Part shown: piece by piece, positions 16,881 through 25,380 of the stretch | Layout of the letters: each line of letters begins with the position of its first letter | Numbering within the stretch: the first letter of the stretch is position 1 | Assembly (NCBI GenBank): GCA_050248995.1 | Contig: JBFWRI010000004.1 | Location: 13,385-77,384, forward strand | Direction of reading: 5' to 3' | Length of the DNA stretch: 64,000 nt | DNA from: JBFWRI01 sp050248995 | GTDB taxonomy: Bacteria > Pseudomonadota > Alphaproteobacteria > JAIXQD01 | The notes under the pieces: model-generated | Seen by the model: only the letters and a program-made list of their open reading frames with translations | Database searches by the model: none | Told to the model about the DNA's origin: nothing | Position numbers and translations under genes: made by a program

Positions 16881-17033
16881 ATGAAATCCGCCCGCCTGTT
16901 CCTGCTGTTCCTTGCCGTTGTCGTCCTGACATTCCCGCAGGCTGCCTGTAATACAGTTGAAGGCGTGGGTAAGGATCTGACGTCCGCCGCACAGGGTGTA
17001 AAAGACACCATTAATGAGCAGCAAGGTTATTAA
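16881..17033 (+). CDS. Entericidin-like small lipoprotein
   Basis: This 50-residue protein has a lipoprotein signal peptide with Cys at position 23 (PQAACN). A short amphipathic mature part follows (NTVEGVGKDLTSAAQGVKDT), matching the entericidin A/B family of small envelope lipoproteins. It stands alone 41 bases after the PAP2 gene. Its role, whether envelope stress or toxin-like, is unproven. Confidence 0.8.
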   Translation: MKSARLFLLFLAVVVLTFPQAACNTVEGVGKDLTSAAQGVKDTINEQQGY

Positions 17034-17119
17034 GTCAGCATTCGCGCGCTTTCTGTATTCGTTGCATTGACATCATATTTACCCGTCGCTAGCCTGAGGC
17101 CATATTCAAGGATATTCAT

Positions 17120-17866
17120 ATGAACGCCACACCCCTTACCGTTGAATCCCTGCAGACGATGAGCCTCGAAGACGCTAACAAGCGCTGGCAGAAATTCACG
17201 CCCGATGTTGTCGCCAACATCCTTGCCCTTGCGCACCAAATCGCACAATTCAGCGAGGATCCTTCCACCAAGAACTGCGCTACCATCTGGACATCCGAAC
17301 TTGAACTTGTCGCCGTCGGCATCAATCGCTTTCCGGAAGGCGTTGCCCAAACAGACGAGCGCATGAACGACCGCGCCTTTAAATATCCGGCTGTTGTACA
17401 TGCCGAAGTCAGTGCTGTTTCGGCTATTGCCCGCAAAGGTATGCCCGCCAATCTGGCCGGAGCCAGTGGGCTTGGTGACTGCATCATGATCTGCACGATG
17501 TTCCCCTGCACAAACTGCCTGAAGACGGTGCATGGCGCCGGCATTCAGCTGATGATCAGCAATCAGGATTCTGTGCAGCAAGGCCACCTTGACCCCTGGG
17601 GCGATGAATTCCGCATCTGCAAGCACATGCTGAACGAGATGCAGAATCCGACATTGGCCCACGCATTCCACCGTCCGAGTGCAGATACTCAGCTGGCGCA
17701 GAACATGGTTAACAGCCTGCACGAATTGAAGAAACTAAAAGGCCAGAGCTATGTTGACCTGCCCGCTATCGATTATGATATGTTGCTGGCATGGGGTAAC
17801 GGGCACGCCCGCGAAATCGAGCCGCCAGCCGGCAAGCTTCGCCTTGTGCACGATAACCGCAAGTAA
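17120..17866 (+). CDS. Cytidine/deoxycytidylate deaminase-family protein
   Basis: The 248-residue protein has the zinc-dependent deaminase motifs intact. H94-A-E96 sits in VVHAEVSAV and P-C130-x-x-C133 in FPCTNCLKTV, with the DPSTKNCA strand before them. The length and the DPSTK motif are closest to dCMP/CMP-type deaminases. The C-terminal 90 residues extend beyond the core domain and are not recognised. It is followed 32 bases later by a divergent relative on the same strand. Confidence 0.8.
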   Translation: MNATPLTVESLQTMSLEDANKRWQKFTPDVVANILALAHQIAQFSEDPSTKNCATIWTSELELVAVGINRFPEGVAQTDERMNDRAFKYPAVVHAEVSAVSAIARKGMPANLAGASGLGDCIMICTMFPCTNCLKTVHGAGIQLMISNQDSVQQGHLDPWGDEFRICKHMLNEMQNPTLAHAFHRPSADTQLAQNMVNSLHELKKLKGQSYVDLPAIDYDMLLAWGNGHAREIEPPAGKLRLVHDNRK

Positions 17867-17898
17867 GTTTGATTAATCAAAATTTGAAGCGATAAGGC

Positions 17899-18549
17899 AT
17901 GTCATTACCGGCCAAGATAAAAACATTGCTGCATGAACCAGCGGCGCAGGCTTCCGCCGAACTGCGGGAATTCGGTCTGCAGGCACGGTTTGTTGCCGCC
18001 GGCAGCCGCGACCCCAGCACCAAGGTCGGCAGTATTCTGCTGAAGCGCTCGGCGCAGCCGGTGTATTACCGCTACAAAATGGAAGACGGCTCGGCGGGCG
18101 AGCTGTTCGGGTCGCATTACCGCGTGATTGGTTTGGGTTGCAATAACCTGCCGCCCGGCGTACCCGAACCCGAGGGTATCTGGCTGCCGGAAAACCGCGC
18201 CTTGAAACTCAAGCTCATCCTGTGTGCCGAAGCAGCCGCCTTGCTGGCAGCGGCCCGTGTGGGCGAGAAGACTGACGGCGCGATACTGGTTTCAACACAT
18301 TATCCCACGGCGCATGATGCCGTGCTGATTTGCTCGGCTGGCGTATCGGCCGTGTATGTCGATCAGGCCGGGTTTAACGACCATTCGTTCGACCGCTGGG
18401 GCGACAGCTGGCGTGACGCGCGTGAAGTCTTTGATGGGCACAACGTTCCCGTTTATGGGCTGATGCTGCCGCTGCGCGCCAACCACCCGCTGCTCTTCGA
18501 CCTGATCGACCAGAGCGAGCGCACCGGTTATGTCCCGCAGGCGGACTAA
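17899..18549 (+). CDS. Divergent deaminase-fold protein with altered zinc site
   Basis: The 216-residue protein aligns with its upstream neighbour: RDPSTKVGSILL opens the fold, and C109-A-E111 stands in place of H-A-E. The PCxxC motif is replaced by P136-T-A-H-D140. The catalytic Glu is kept, but both downstream zinc cysteines are missing. It may bind metal through Cys/His/Asp, or may be an inactive partner of the first protein. An insertion (residues 55-100, rich in Pro and Gly) lies between the first strands and the CAE motif. Confidence 0.65.
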   Translation: MSLPAKIKTLLHEPAAQASAELREFGLQARFVAAGSRDPSTKVGSILLKRSAQPVYYRYKMEDGSAGELFGSHYRVIGLGCNNLPPGVPEPEGIWLPENRALKLKLILCAEAAALLAAARVGEKTDGAILVSTHYPTAHDAVLICSAGVSAVYVDQAGFNDHSFDRWGDSWRDAREVFDGHNVPVYGLMLPLRANHPLLFDLIDQSERTGYVPQAD

Positions 18550-18571
18550 GTTATCAATTTAAAAAGGGAAA

Positions 18572-18648
18572 TGGTCGGGGTAAGAGGATTCGAACCTCCG
18601 GCCTCTTGCTCCCGAAGCAAGCGCTCTACCAGGCTGAGCTATACCCCG
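18572..18648 (-). tRNA. tRNA-Pro (CGG)
   Basis: The minus strand folds as a full cloverleaf of 77 bases including the encoded CCA. Its parts are acceptor CGGGGTA/TACCCCG, D arm GCTC/GAGC, anticodon stem CTTGC/GCAAG around loop TTCGGGA, and T arm around TTCGAAT. The anticodon is CGG, specifying proline. Confidence 0.95.
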
Positions 18649-18722
18649 ACACTCAGGGAAACCTTGTTAATAAATTGCCGTGTGCAATGCAAGGTGTTTC
18701 TGTGCTTGCAGGCAAGTATTAA

Positions 18723-19010
18723 ATGCTTTTAGCTGCCTTTATGGCCACAAGAAAACCTTCGCGCTTAATGGGCATCCTTCACACAGTCTTCACGGCTGCT
18801 TTGGGGTGTATCGTCCTGACACCAATTCTGCTGTTGCGCGCAAGCCCGGCCAACCCATCGCATGTTGCAGCGCCAGCCGAACAGCCGCCCGACCAGTGCG
18901 CTGTGGCCATCCGGCAGGCACTGGATGTTGCAACGGCAAACGGTGTGCCATCGCAACTGACTCGCCCGGTCGCACCCGTGGCTTACGGTGTGTGCCGTCA
19001 GGTTCTTTAG
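18723..19010 (+). CDS. Hypothetical small membrane or secreted protein
   Basis: I do not recognise this protein. It is 95 residues with one hydrophobic segment (about 17-38, ILHTVFTAALGCIVLTPILLL), then an Ala/Pro-rich part with two Cys. There is no convincing ribosome site, and starts at codons 7 or 16 are equally possible. It ends directly against the convergent glycyl-tRNA synthetase gene. It could be spurious. Confidence 0.35.
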   Translation: MLLAAFMATRKPSRLMGILHTVFTAALGCIVLTPILLLRASPANPSHVAAPAEQPPDQCAVAIRQALDVATANGVPSQLTRPVAPVAYGVCRQVL

Positions 19011-20573
19011 TTATTTCCCGAACTTTTCAGCCAGATAAGTCTTCAGCTGGCTTGCATCAACTTTATCCTGCGTGGCGGTGTCGCGGTTGCGCACGGTAAC
19101 GGTGTTGCCGCTCAGGCTGTCGCCATCGACGGTGATGCAGAACGGCGTGCCGCATTCATCCATGCGGGCATAACGCTTGCCGATCGACTGCTTGGCATCG
19201 TACTGGCAGGTGTAATCGCGGCGCAATTCTTTGTGAATCTTCTCGGCGAATTCGGGCATGCCGTCCTTGTTGACCAGCGGGAAGATACCCAGCTTCACGG
19301 GCGCCAGGCGCGGATCGATCTTCAGCCATTCGGGCGAGGCACGGCTTTCATCAACCTGATAACCTTCGCACAGCAGCGCCAGCACACCGCGCGTCAAACC
19401 GGCGGCCGGTTCGATAATGTGCGGCATGTAACGCTTGTTGTTTTCGGCGTCAAAGTATTCCAGCTTCTGCTTGCTGTAGGTCTGGTGCTGCACCAGATCG
19501 TAATCGCCGCGGTGCGCCACACCTTCCAGCTCACCAAAGCCCGGCGCGGTGAACGGGAACTGGTATTCAATGTCAAACGTACCCTGCGAATAGAACGCAC
19601 GTTCTTCGGCCGGAATCTCATGCTTGTACAGCTTGTCGGATTTCAGGCCGACGCTTTCCCACCAGCGCACGCGCTCGGCCACCCAGAAGTCGAACCACTT
19701 GCGGGCGTCTTCCGGCGGGACAAAGAATTCCAGTTCCATCTGTTCGAACTCGCGCGAACGGAAGATGAAGTTGCGCGGCGTCACTTCGTTACGGAATGCC
19801 TTACCAATTTGGGCAATACCGAACGGCACCTTTACGCGGCTGGTATCCAGCACGTTCTTGAAGTTGGTAAAAATCCCCTGACAGGTTTCGCCGCGCAGGT
19901 AGACCTTGGAATCATCGTTACGCAGCACGCCAACAAAGCTTTCGAACAGCAGGTTGAACGAGCGTGGCTCGGTCAATGTGCCGGGCGCTGAAGCATCGGG
20001 ACCAATGACCTGCGCGCCGATACCTTCCTTAAACAGTGCGCCATAATCACGGCCGGTGCTGGTGTCGATATCTTTCCATGCGGGGAATTTGCCTTTGACC
20101 TTCTTGAAGCGCTTGGCAGCATCTTCCTTGACCGTATCGCCATCCATGGCCGAGATAAGTACGCCGGTCGGCGAACCATCCGCACCGATGATTGGGAAAC
20201 AGATAATATGGTCGGCGCGGTAACGCAGCTTGGTTTCGCGGCAGTCGGCCATCTGGTCGGTGAAATTCTTGGTGTGACCCGAAGCTTCCCATACGCGCGG
20301 ATGCTGGATGATCGCGCTGTCGATACCCACGATATCCAGCGGCTTGCCATCGGGGCCGTCGGGCGGGCACAGAACAGTGTCGCGCCACCACTGGTCACGC
20401 AGGTTGTTTTTCAGTTCGGTGCCAAGCGGACCGAAATCCCAAAACCCGTTGATGCCGCCATAAATTTCCGACGCCTGAAAAATGAAGCCACGGCGTTTGC
20501 ACAGCGCGACAAGGCGTTCCATCAGGGGTTTGTCTTCAAGGCGGGGTTCGTTGCTTTTTGCGGCTTCGGTCAT
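19011..20573 (-). CDS. glyQS: Glycine--tRNA ligase, single-chain (alpha-2) type
   Basis: The protein has 520 residues from the ATG at 20573, which follows AGG at seven bases; the longer frame to 20609 lacks support. Class II motifs are present: GFWDFGPLGTELKNNL early on, motif 2 FRNEVTPRNFIFRSREFEQMEL, and motif 3 GLTRGVLALL. The C-terminal anticodon-binding domain has the RMDECGTPFCITVD region. This is the homodimeric enzyme of eukaryotes, archaea and some bacteria. Most proteobacteria have the GlyQ/GlyS alpha-beta enzyme instead, so it is an uncommon type for this context. Confidence 0.93.
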   Translation of the reverse strand: MTEAAKSNEPRLEDKPLMERLVALCKRRGFIFQASEIYGGINGFWDFGPLGTELKNNLRDQWWRDTVLCPPDGPDGKPLDIVGIDSAIIQHPRVWEASGHTKNFTDQMADCRETKLRYRADHIICFPIIGADGSPTGVLISAMDGDTVKEDAAKRFKKVKGKFPAWKDIDTSTGRDYGALFKEGIGAQVIGPDASAPGTLTEPRSFNLLFESFVGVLRNDDSKVYLRGETCQGIFTNFKNVLDTSRVKVPFGIAQIGKAFRNEVTPRNFIFRSREFEQMELEFFVPPEDARKWFDFWVAERVRWWESVGLKSDKLYKHEIPAEERAFYSQGTFDIEYQFPFTAPGFGELEGVAHRGDYDLVQHQTYSKQKLEYFDAENNKRYMPHIIEPAAGLTRGVLALLCEGYQVDESRASPEWLKIDPRLAPVKLGIFPLVNKDGMPEFAEKIHKELRRDYTCQYDAKQSIGKRYARMDECGTPFCITVDGDSLSGNTVTVRNRDTATQDKVDASQLKTYLAEKFGK

Positions 20574-20647
20574 CAAAATACCTAGGGGGTGGGGTGCGCA
20601 GCTATACAAACAGTTTCAAAGGGTTATGCCAATGATTTTTCCCAACT

Positions 20648-20667
20648 TAGCGCTTTTCCCCGCGCTA
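20648..20667 (-). other. Hairpin in glycyl-tRNA synthetase leader
   Basis: TAGCGC and GCGCTA form a perfect six-base stem around an eight-base GGGGAAAA-type loop on the minus strand, about 75 bases before the start codon. It would lie in the 5' leader if the promoter at 20688-20717 is used. No T-box consensus was recognised. Confidence 0.35.
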
Positions 20668-20687
20668 CCCTTACTTTCTTAATTGGA

Positions 20688-20717
20688 AATATATCATAGC
20701 AGGCGTGGTAAATACAA
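20688..20717 (-). promoter_or_regulatory. Candidate sigma-70 promoter for glycyl-tRNA synthetase
   Basis: On the minus strand TTGTAT (20712-20717) and TATATT (20688-20693) are 18 bases apart. The predicted start near 20681 leaves a leader of about 108 bases. Confidence 0.4.
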
Positions 20718-20723
20718 CAAAAA

Positions 20724-22199
20724 TCAGCCGTATCTTTCCTGCAAGTGCGCAATCAGCGCATCGGGCCCCAGCGGTTTGCCGGTAGCTACCTCGATCAGCT
20801 TGTCGGCCGGCAGCATGCGCCCGTGCTTATATATATGCGCCTGCAGCCAGTGGTTGGTGCTGGTCATATCACCCTTGGCCCAGTGCGCAGCCACATCTGG
20901 CACAGCGGCTTTCAGTGCCGCGCCGATCTGCGCCGCAACCATGAATCCAAGGCCATAGCACGGGAAGTAACCGATATACCCGACGAACGGGTGAATATCC
21001 TGCAGGCATCCCGTCACGTCATCCGGCGGCGTGAAGCCCATCAGGTCTTTGCTCTGCTGGTTCCAGAATGCCGGCAGGTCGGCTGTTTTCAGCCCGTCGT
21101 TGATCAGCGCTTCTTCCACCGCGATGCGCAGGCGCAGGTGCAGCGGGTACATCACTTCGCGCGCTTCGGCGCGCACCATATCGTCGCGCGATACGGCCGT
21201 CAGATGGTCGTGCAGCGTACTGGCAGTTACCGCCTGCCCCAGCTGCGCTTCGAACTGCGGCGCCAGCCAGCTGCAGAATTCCCGGCTGCGGCCGATCACC
21301 TGTTCAGCGAACAGTGCCATACCTTCGTTGATGGTTTCACCGGCCACACCACCCATCCAGTCATCCGCCAGAACTTCCGGCAGATTCTGGTAGTAACGTC
21401 CGTGCCCGCCTTCGTGGATGATGTTCATCAGTGCGTGGCTGAAATTGTTGGGACTATAACGGTTCGTCAGCCACACTTCGCGCGGGCCGACGCGGCGACA
21501 CAGCGGGTGCGCCGAAACGCCCAGCACGCCGCGTGGCGGCACGGCGTCATAGCCCATCGCTGTCATCACATGCAGGCAGAACGCCGCCTGTTTCCCGGTA
21601 TCGACCGGATGCGCGAACAACGGCGGCGCAGTCGGCACGCCCTTGCGGTCAAGGATGGTGCGGCAGGTTTGGCCGACTTTATCAAACGTCGTCTTGATGA
21701 ATTCCAGCGTGCGGCCCGGATCGTAATTATCAATCAGCGCTTCATACGGTGTAACGGCGCGGCCATATAGTGCCGACAGGTTGTCGGCCTTGATGCGCGC
21801 CATGCGGCGCTGCAGGATAATCACGTTTTCGTGCGGTTCGCGCACCAGACTGTAATCGTTGGCGGCAACGGCGGCATGCCATGACTGCAGGCTGCGCAGG
21901 GCGGCGCCGGCGGCGGTTTCGATCAGCGACAAATCGATACCCTTGGCCTGTGCGTGCAGACGGCGCAGTTCGTCGATGCGCGTATCGCCTGTATCAGCCG
22001 GCAGCTGCGCCAATTCGGGCTGCAGGCACAGCGCGTGGAAGGTCAGCTGCTGTTTGACCATATGGCGTAGCGCGGCCGCCTTATCGGCGGTCTCATCGAC
22101 TTCCAGATCCCATTCAGCGCGATAGATCTGGAGTTGGCAATGCATCAGCTGGCGCGATAGCGTCAACAGGCTTTCATGGATCGATGGTGAATTTGACAT
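20724..22199 (-). CDS. Carboxypeptidase M32 (Taq-type metallocarboxypeptidase)
   Basis: The 491-residue protein starts at the ATG at 22199, preceded by GAGG at five bases. The zinc motif HEGGH is in MNIIHEGGHGRYYQ, followed downstream by the Glu ligand in NEGMALFAEQ. HPFVGYIGYFPCYGLG near the C-terminus is a further M32 signature. These cytosolic enzymes trim C-terminal residues from peptides. Its start overlaps the surf1 stop by 26 bases, so it probably belongs to the coxC-DUF983-surf1 transcript. Confidence 0.9.
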   Translation of the reverse strand: MSNSPSIHESLLTLSRQLMHCQLQIYRAEWDLEVDETADKAAALRHMVKQQLTFHALCLQPELAQLPADTGDTRIDELRRLHAQAKGIDLSLIETAAGAALRSLQSWHAAVAANDYSLVREPHENVIILQRRMARIKADNLSALYGRAVTPYEALIDNYDPGRTLEFIKTTFDKVGQTCRTILDRKGVPTAPPLFAHPVDTGKQAAFCLHVMTAMGYDAVPPRGVLGVSAHPLCRRVGPREVWLTNRYSPNNFSHALMNIIHEGGHGRYYQNLPEVLADDWMGGVAGETINEGMALFAEQVIGRSREFCSWLAPQFEAQLGQAVTASTLHDHLTAVSRDDMVRAEAREVMYPLHLRLRIAVEEALINDGLKTADLPAFWNQQSKDLMGFTPPDDVTGCLQDIHPFVGYIGYFPCYGLGFMVAAQIGAALKAAVPDVAAHWAKGDMTSTNHWLQAHIYKHGRMLPADKLIEVATGKPLGPDALIAHLQERYG

Positions 22200-22890
22200 T
22201 GCGCCTCGTCCCAACAACATACATCACAACCGCCGCAATGGCGAGAGCCAGCCATGTCAGCGCATACACAAGGTGGTTGTTGCGGAATTCAAGAATCAAC
22301 TGGCCGCCAACCGGCGGCGCATCGCCTAGCCGGTCGGCATACAACACCAGCGGCGACACAGGTGCATCAAGGCGCGCGGCGATTTCGGCCGGATCGAGGT
22401 GATATAGTTTATTAAGACCGGGCGGGTTGGCGAGCGTGAAGAAGTTGCGTTTGGGCGGGATGCCCAGCGTGCCGGAAATAGTCTCGATATTCGCGCTACC
22501 GTTCGGCGGCGGTGTCCAGTCGTCGGGCACCCAGCCAAGATCGACTAGCACGACGATACCGGTGGCGCCGCTGCCCGTTGGCACAACCATCGGCACGATC
22601 CAGTCATGACCTAGCTGGCCTTCATAGGTCTGCGTCAACAGCTCGAATCCTTCGCTGCGGTTTATCGACCCTGTCAGGATCGCGCGGCGAAAGTTCAGGT
22701 CTTCAACCGGCCCGTTCATGGTGGTGACCGGTGCGGCCTGCTGCCGCTGGGCGACTGTATTGATAAGCTCGGTCTTCCAGCCGAGGCGGTAAAACTGCCA
22801 GAAACTGAGCGCCAGCAACGCCACGACGGCAAACGCCACCGCCAGCGCTGCGGGCGAGAACGGCAGTTTATAGGTTGGCACGGCTGTCAC
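22174..22890 (-). CDS. surf1: SURF1-family cytochrome c oxidase assembly protein
   Basis: The 238-residue protein has transmembrane helices at both ends (about 12-32 and 205-228) around a soluble domain with VLVDLGWVPDDW, the typical SURF1 layout. The C-terminal helix region contains NNHLVYALTWLALA, matching the conserved family end. SURF1 helps insert heme a into subunit I. It overlaps the preceding DUF983 gene by four bases. Confidence 0.92.
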   Translation of the reverse strand: MTAVPTYKLPFSPAALAVAFAVVALLALSFWQFYRLGWKTELINTVAQRQQAAPVTTMNGPVEDLNFRRAILTGSINRSEGFELLTQTYEGQLGHDWIVPMVVPTGSGATGIVVLVDLGWVPDDWTPPPNGSANIETISGTLGIPPKRNFFTLANPPGLNKLYHLDPAEIAARLDAPVSPLVLYADRLGDAPPVGGQLILEFRNNHLVYALTWLALAIAAVVMYVVGTRRNVKFTIDP

Positions 22891-23234
22891 TTAAATAACT
22901 CCGGCTGTTGGCGGTACTGGATGTGCATGACCAGCGACTGGGCCGGGGCCAGCAGCCCCAGCGTACCGGCCAGCACCACGACACTCCATATAAGGGCGTG
23001 AAGCCACATCGGCCAGTCGGTTGCCATGCCAACAAAAATGGCCATTGGCGTGACCACGGCGCCAAGAATGAAGATAAGGAAAACAGCGGGGCCGTCGGCA
23101 CGTTCCAGCTTCGTCAGGTCCAACCCACACGCCGGGCACGCCTTGTCAATGCGGCCAAGGCCATGCATGACTTTCACTTTATCACACCGCGGACAGCAGC
23201 CGCTGATGGCTCTAGTGAACTGCGACAATACCAC
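22887..23234 (-). CDS. DUF983 membrane protein of cox cluster
   Basis: The family start is TRAISGCCPRC with two CxxC zinc-ribbon-like pairs (CCPRC and CPACGLDL). Two transmembrane helices follow. The frame is open to 23318, but the upstream part is antisense-like overlap with coxC. A GTG at 23234 (or the TTG six bases on) is the most plausible start, giving about 115 residues. DUF983 genes regularly sit between coxC and surf1 and are linked to oxidase assembly, with no defined mechanism. Confidence 0.8.
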   Translation of the reverse strand: MVLSQFTRAISGCCPRCDKVKVMHGLGRIDKACPACGLDLTKLERADGPAVFLIFILGAVVTPMAIFVGMATDWPMWLHALIWSVVVLAGTLGLLAPAQSLVMHIQYRQQPELFK

Positions 23235-24078
23235 CGGCGCCGCCCCACCAATAGATTGAGACGAACAGGAACAGCCACACAACGTCGACGAAGTGCCAGT
23301 ACCATGCAGCCGCCTCAAAACCGAAATGGCTGTCTGGCGTGAAGTGACCCTTGATTGTGCGGAAGTAGCAGACGATCAGGAAGATGGTGCCGATCAGAAC
23401 GTGGAAGCCGTGGAATCCTGTGGCCATAAAGAAGGTCGATGCATAGATACCGTCAACAAAGTTAAAGGGCGCATGAACATATTCATACGCCTGGAACCCG
23501 GTGAACAATACACCCAAGGCGATCGTGTACGCCAGCGCCTTGCCCGCTTCCTTCATCTTGTTTTCCAGGATGGCGTGGTGCGCCCATGTACAGGTTGTGC
23601 CCGACAACAGCAGGATGATCGTCATCATGAACGGCAGGTCGAATGGGTCGATGACTTTCTGGCCCGGCGGCGGCCACACGCCACCGATCGATTCAACCGG
23701 GAACAACGCTGACGAGAAGAATGCCCAGAAGAAAGCGAAGAAGAACATCACTTCCGACGTGATGAACAACGCCATGCCGTAACGCAGCCCCTTCTTGGCG
23801 AACGCTGTGTGCACGCGCTCAACAACGGCTTCCTTGATGATGTCGCGCCACCAGAACCACATCACGGCGATAACAGCCGCAAGGCCAATGTACACTTCGG
23901 TCATGCCGAATTTAAGACCGCTCCATTCGACCTTATGCATCATCAGCACGGCACTGATAGCCAACAGGCCCGCCGCGAAGGCACCAACCAGCGGCCAGAT
24001 GCTGGGGTTCACCATATGGTACGGGTGCTTGGTACCGGTATCTTCGTAAGCGGCACCGGTTGGTTGGTGGTCAGACAT
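23212..24078 (-). CDS. coxC: Cytochrome c oxidase subunit III
   Basis: The 288-residue protein starts at the ATG at 24078, supported by GGAG five bases upstream. It has seven predicted membrane helices. The core motifs include FFFAFFWAFFSSALFPVESIGGVWPP, GTTCTWAHHAI, ATGFHGFHVLIGTIFLIVCYFR and a C-terminal AAAWYWHFVDVVWLFLFVSIYWWG. It stabilises the catalytic core. In most alphaproteobacteria this gene follows ctaG on the same strand as coxB and coxA; here it is inverted and about 2.2 kb upstream of coxB. Confidence 0.96.
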   Translation of the reverse strand: MSDHQPTGAAYEDTGTKHPYHMVNPSIWPLVGAFAAGLLAISAVLMMHKVEWSGLKFGMTEVYIGLAAVIAVMWFWWRDIIKEAVVERVHTAFAKKGLRYGMALFITSEVMFFFAFFWAFFSSALFPVESIGGVWPPPGQKVIDPFDLPFMMTIILLLSGTTCTWAHHAILENKMKEAGKALAYTIALGVLFTGFQAYEYVHAPFNFVDGIYASTFFMATGFHGFHVLIGTIFLIVCYFRTIKGHFTPDSHFGFEAAAWYWHFVDVVWLFLFVSIYWWGGAGGIVAVH

Positions 24079-24226
24079 GTAAGCTCCAGGGCAATGAATT
24101 GCGCCTAAATTAACCTGCATCTGGGCTCTTTGCTAGTCCCCAGTGCCACGCACCAACGCGTTTATTTGCTTGAAAACATGCGCGTTCGGGGTGCAGGATG
24201 CCCCCAATTAAAAGCAAAGTGATTTT

Positions 24227-24853
24227 ATGACAGACAATACAACCCCCACCGTACCCGCCACTGCAGAAGTTGCAGCCAAACCGCCGGAGAATAGAATTGG
24301 CACCGTTGGGGCGCTGCGCTTTTTCTCGAACGCGCCGGTTATCCCGCTCGGCCTGCGTCTGGATGAACCCTTCCTGGCGCTGGGCGGTGCCATTGCTACC
24401 GCATCGTGTTTTCTGGCTATGGGATCTAAAAACCCCAAGCTCTCCCCAGACAAGGCGGATACTATACAGCGCCGCGCGTTTACTCTGGGTGCCGCCGGCG
24501 CCGTTTGCTATGCTCTTACAGGTGCGACCAATCCTGAAGAATTCTGGATGATGGGAGCTGCCGGCGTTATTGCAATTCCAGCCAACATGGCTGCTGCGCA
24601 GAAAAAGCCGAATTGGGTCACATTCGGGCTGAAGCCGTTCACCGCATCGGCTATTTACAGCATCCCCATGTCAACGCTTGTTGCGTGGCAAACCCATAAA
24701 ATCGGTGAACAATTACAGGCCGGCGCCGCTACACCTTTCGATTTCGCGATGGCCTGTATTGCCGCCACAGCCTCGGCCACCATTACAGCGTTGATCTGGC
24801 GCTCAAATCCCTTATCATCAAAAGAAAAGCCACAGACACCAAAAGCGCCATAA
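24227..24853 (+). CDS. Hypothetical membrane protein (ORFan)
   Basis: I do not recognise this protein. Its 208 residues have a Thr/Pro/Ala-rich cytoplasmic N-terminus and about five hydrophobic segments from residue 48 on. A polar link NPKLSPDKADTIQRRA sits between helices, and a Lys/Pro tail ends the protein. A loosely similar link (RKGLSDEEVEAWIRRG) occurs in the ORFan at 25381, so the two could be distant relatives; identity is too low to be sure. It lies in the gap between coxC and coxB. Confidence 0.55.
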   Translation: MTDNTTPTVPATAEVAAKPPENRIGTVGALRFFSNAPVIPLGLRLDEPFLALGGAIATASCFLAMGSKNPKLSPDKADTIQRRAFTLGAAGAVCYALTGATNPEEFWMMGAAGVIAIPANMAAAQKKPNWVTFGLKPFTASAIYSIPMSTLVAWQTHKIGEQLQAGAATPFDFAMACIAATASATITALIWRSNPLSSKEKPQTPKAP

Positions 24854-24868
24854 AATAACCAAAAAAAC

Positions 24869-24897
24869 TTGTTACTGGAACGCAGGTTTGTCATAAC
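24869..24897 (+). promoter_or_regulatory. Candidate sigma-70 promoter for the secreted protein at 24925
   Basis: TTGTTA (24869-24874) and CATAAC (24892-24897) are 17 bases apart. The predicted start near 24904 leaves a leader of about 20 bases carrying the AAGGAG ribosome site. Confidence 0.4.
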
Positions 24898-24924
24898 ACC
24901 GCAATATCTTTTAAGGAGAAGAAT

Positions 24925-25290
24925 ATGAAGATTAGCTCCCTTGCTCTGATTACTGCCGCCCTGATCGCAGTACCCGCGGTCGCCGGTACGATGACCTACA
25001 ACGATGGCGCCACTAAGTGGGAAAGTACCGGGTGCACACCCCCGTCAAAACCGATGTTCGCCAACACAACATCAGGCGACAAACAGGCCAACACCCTGAA
25101 CGCCAACAACGAAGCGTATAATGAGTGGACCCGCAGCGTTCAGGCTTACCTGCAATGCGTGGCGAAGGAAGCCAATGCCGACATGCAGGGCGTAAACAAC
25201 GGCATCACCGCCCAGCTGCAACAGGTCAACCAGGCGTGGCAGAACGAGCTGAACCAGCAGGCAACCGCCATGACCCAGCGCAATCGCTAG
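24925..25290 (+). CDS. Secreted hypothetical protein with single disulfide potential
   Basis: I do not recognise this 121-residue protein. A signal peptide ends near AVAGT at residue 21. The mature chain has two Cys (STGCTPPSKP and YLQCVAKEA). The C-terminal half is Gln/Asn-rich and helical (ITAQLQQVNQAWQNELNQQ). AAGGAG lies seven bases before the ATG. The product is probably a small periplasmic protein. Confidence 0.6.
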   Translation: MKISSLALITAALIAVPAVAGTMTYNDGATKWESTGCTPPSKPMFANTTSGDKQANTLNANNEAYNEWTRSVQAYLQCVAKEANADMQGVNNGITAQLQQVNQAWQNELNQQATAMTQRNR

Positions 25291-25380
25291 ACTTTACAAA
25301 TCAGGTAGTTACAAGAATACCGATTACTTGTGCCGCCGGTTGCTAGACTGGCGGCATAGTTTTTTAAAGTGATATTTTGA

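Noticed and set aside
18572..18648. tRNA-Pro as an integration site
   Set aside because: No direct repeat of its 3' end or integrase gene was found on either side.
20745..21770. 341-codon open frame antisense to the M32 carboxypeptidase
   Set aside because: The opposite strand encodes a full-length family with its HEGGH motif; this frame has no recognisable domain and is the usual shadow of a GC-rich gene.
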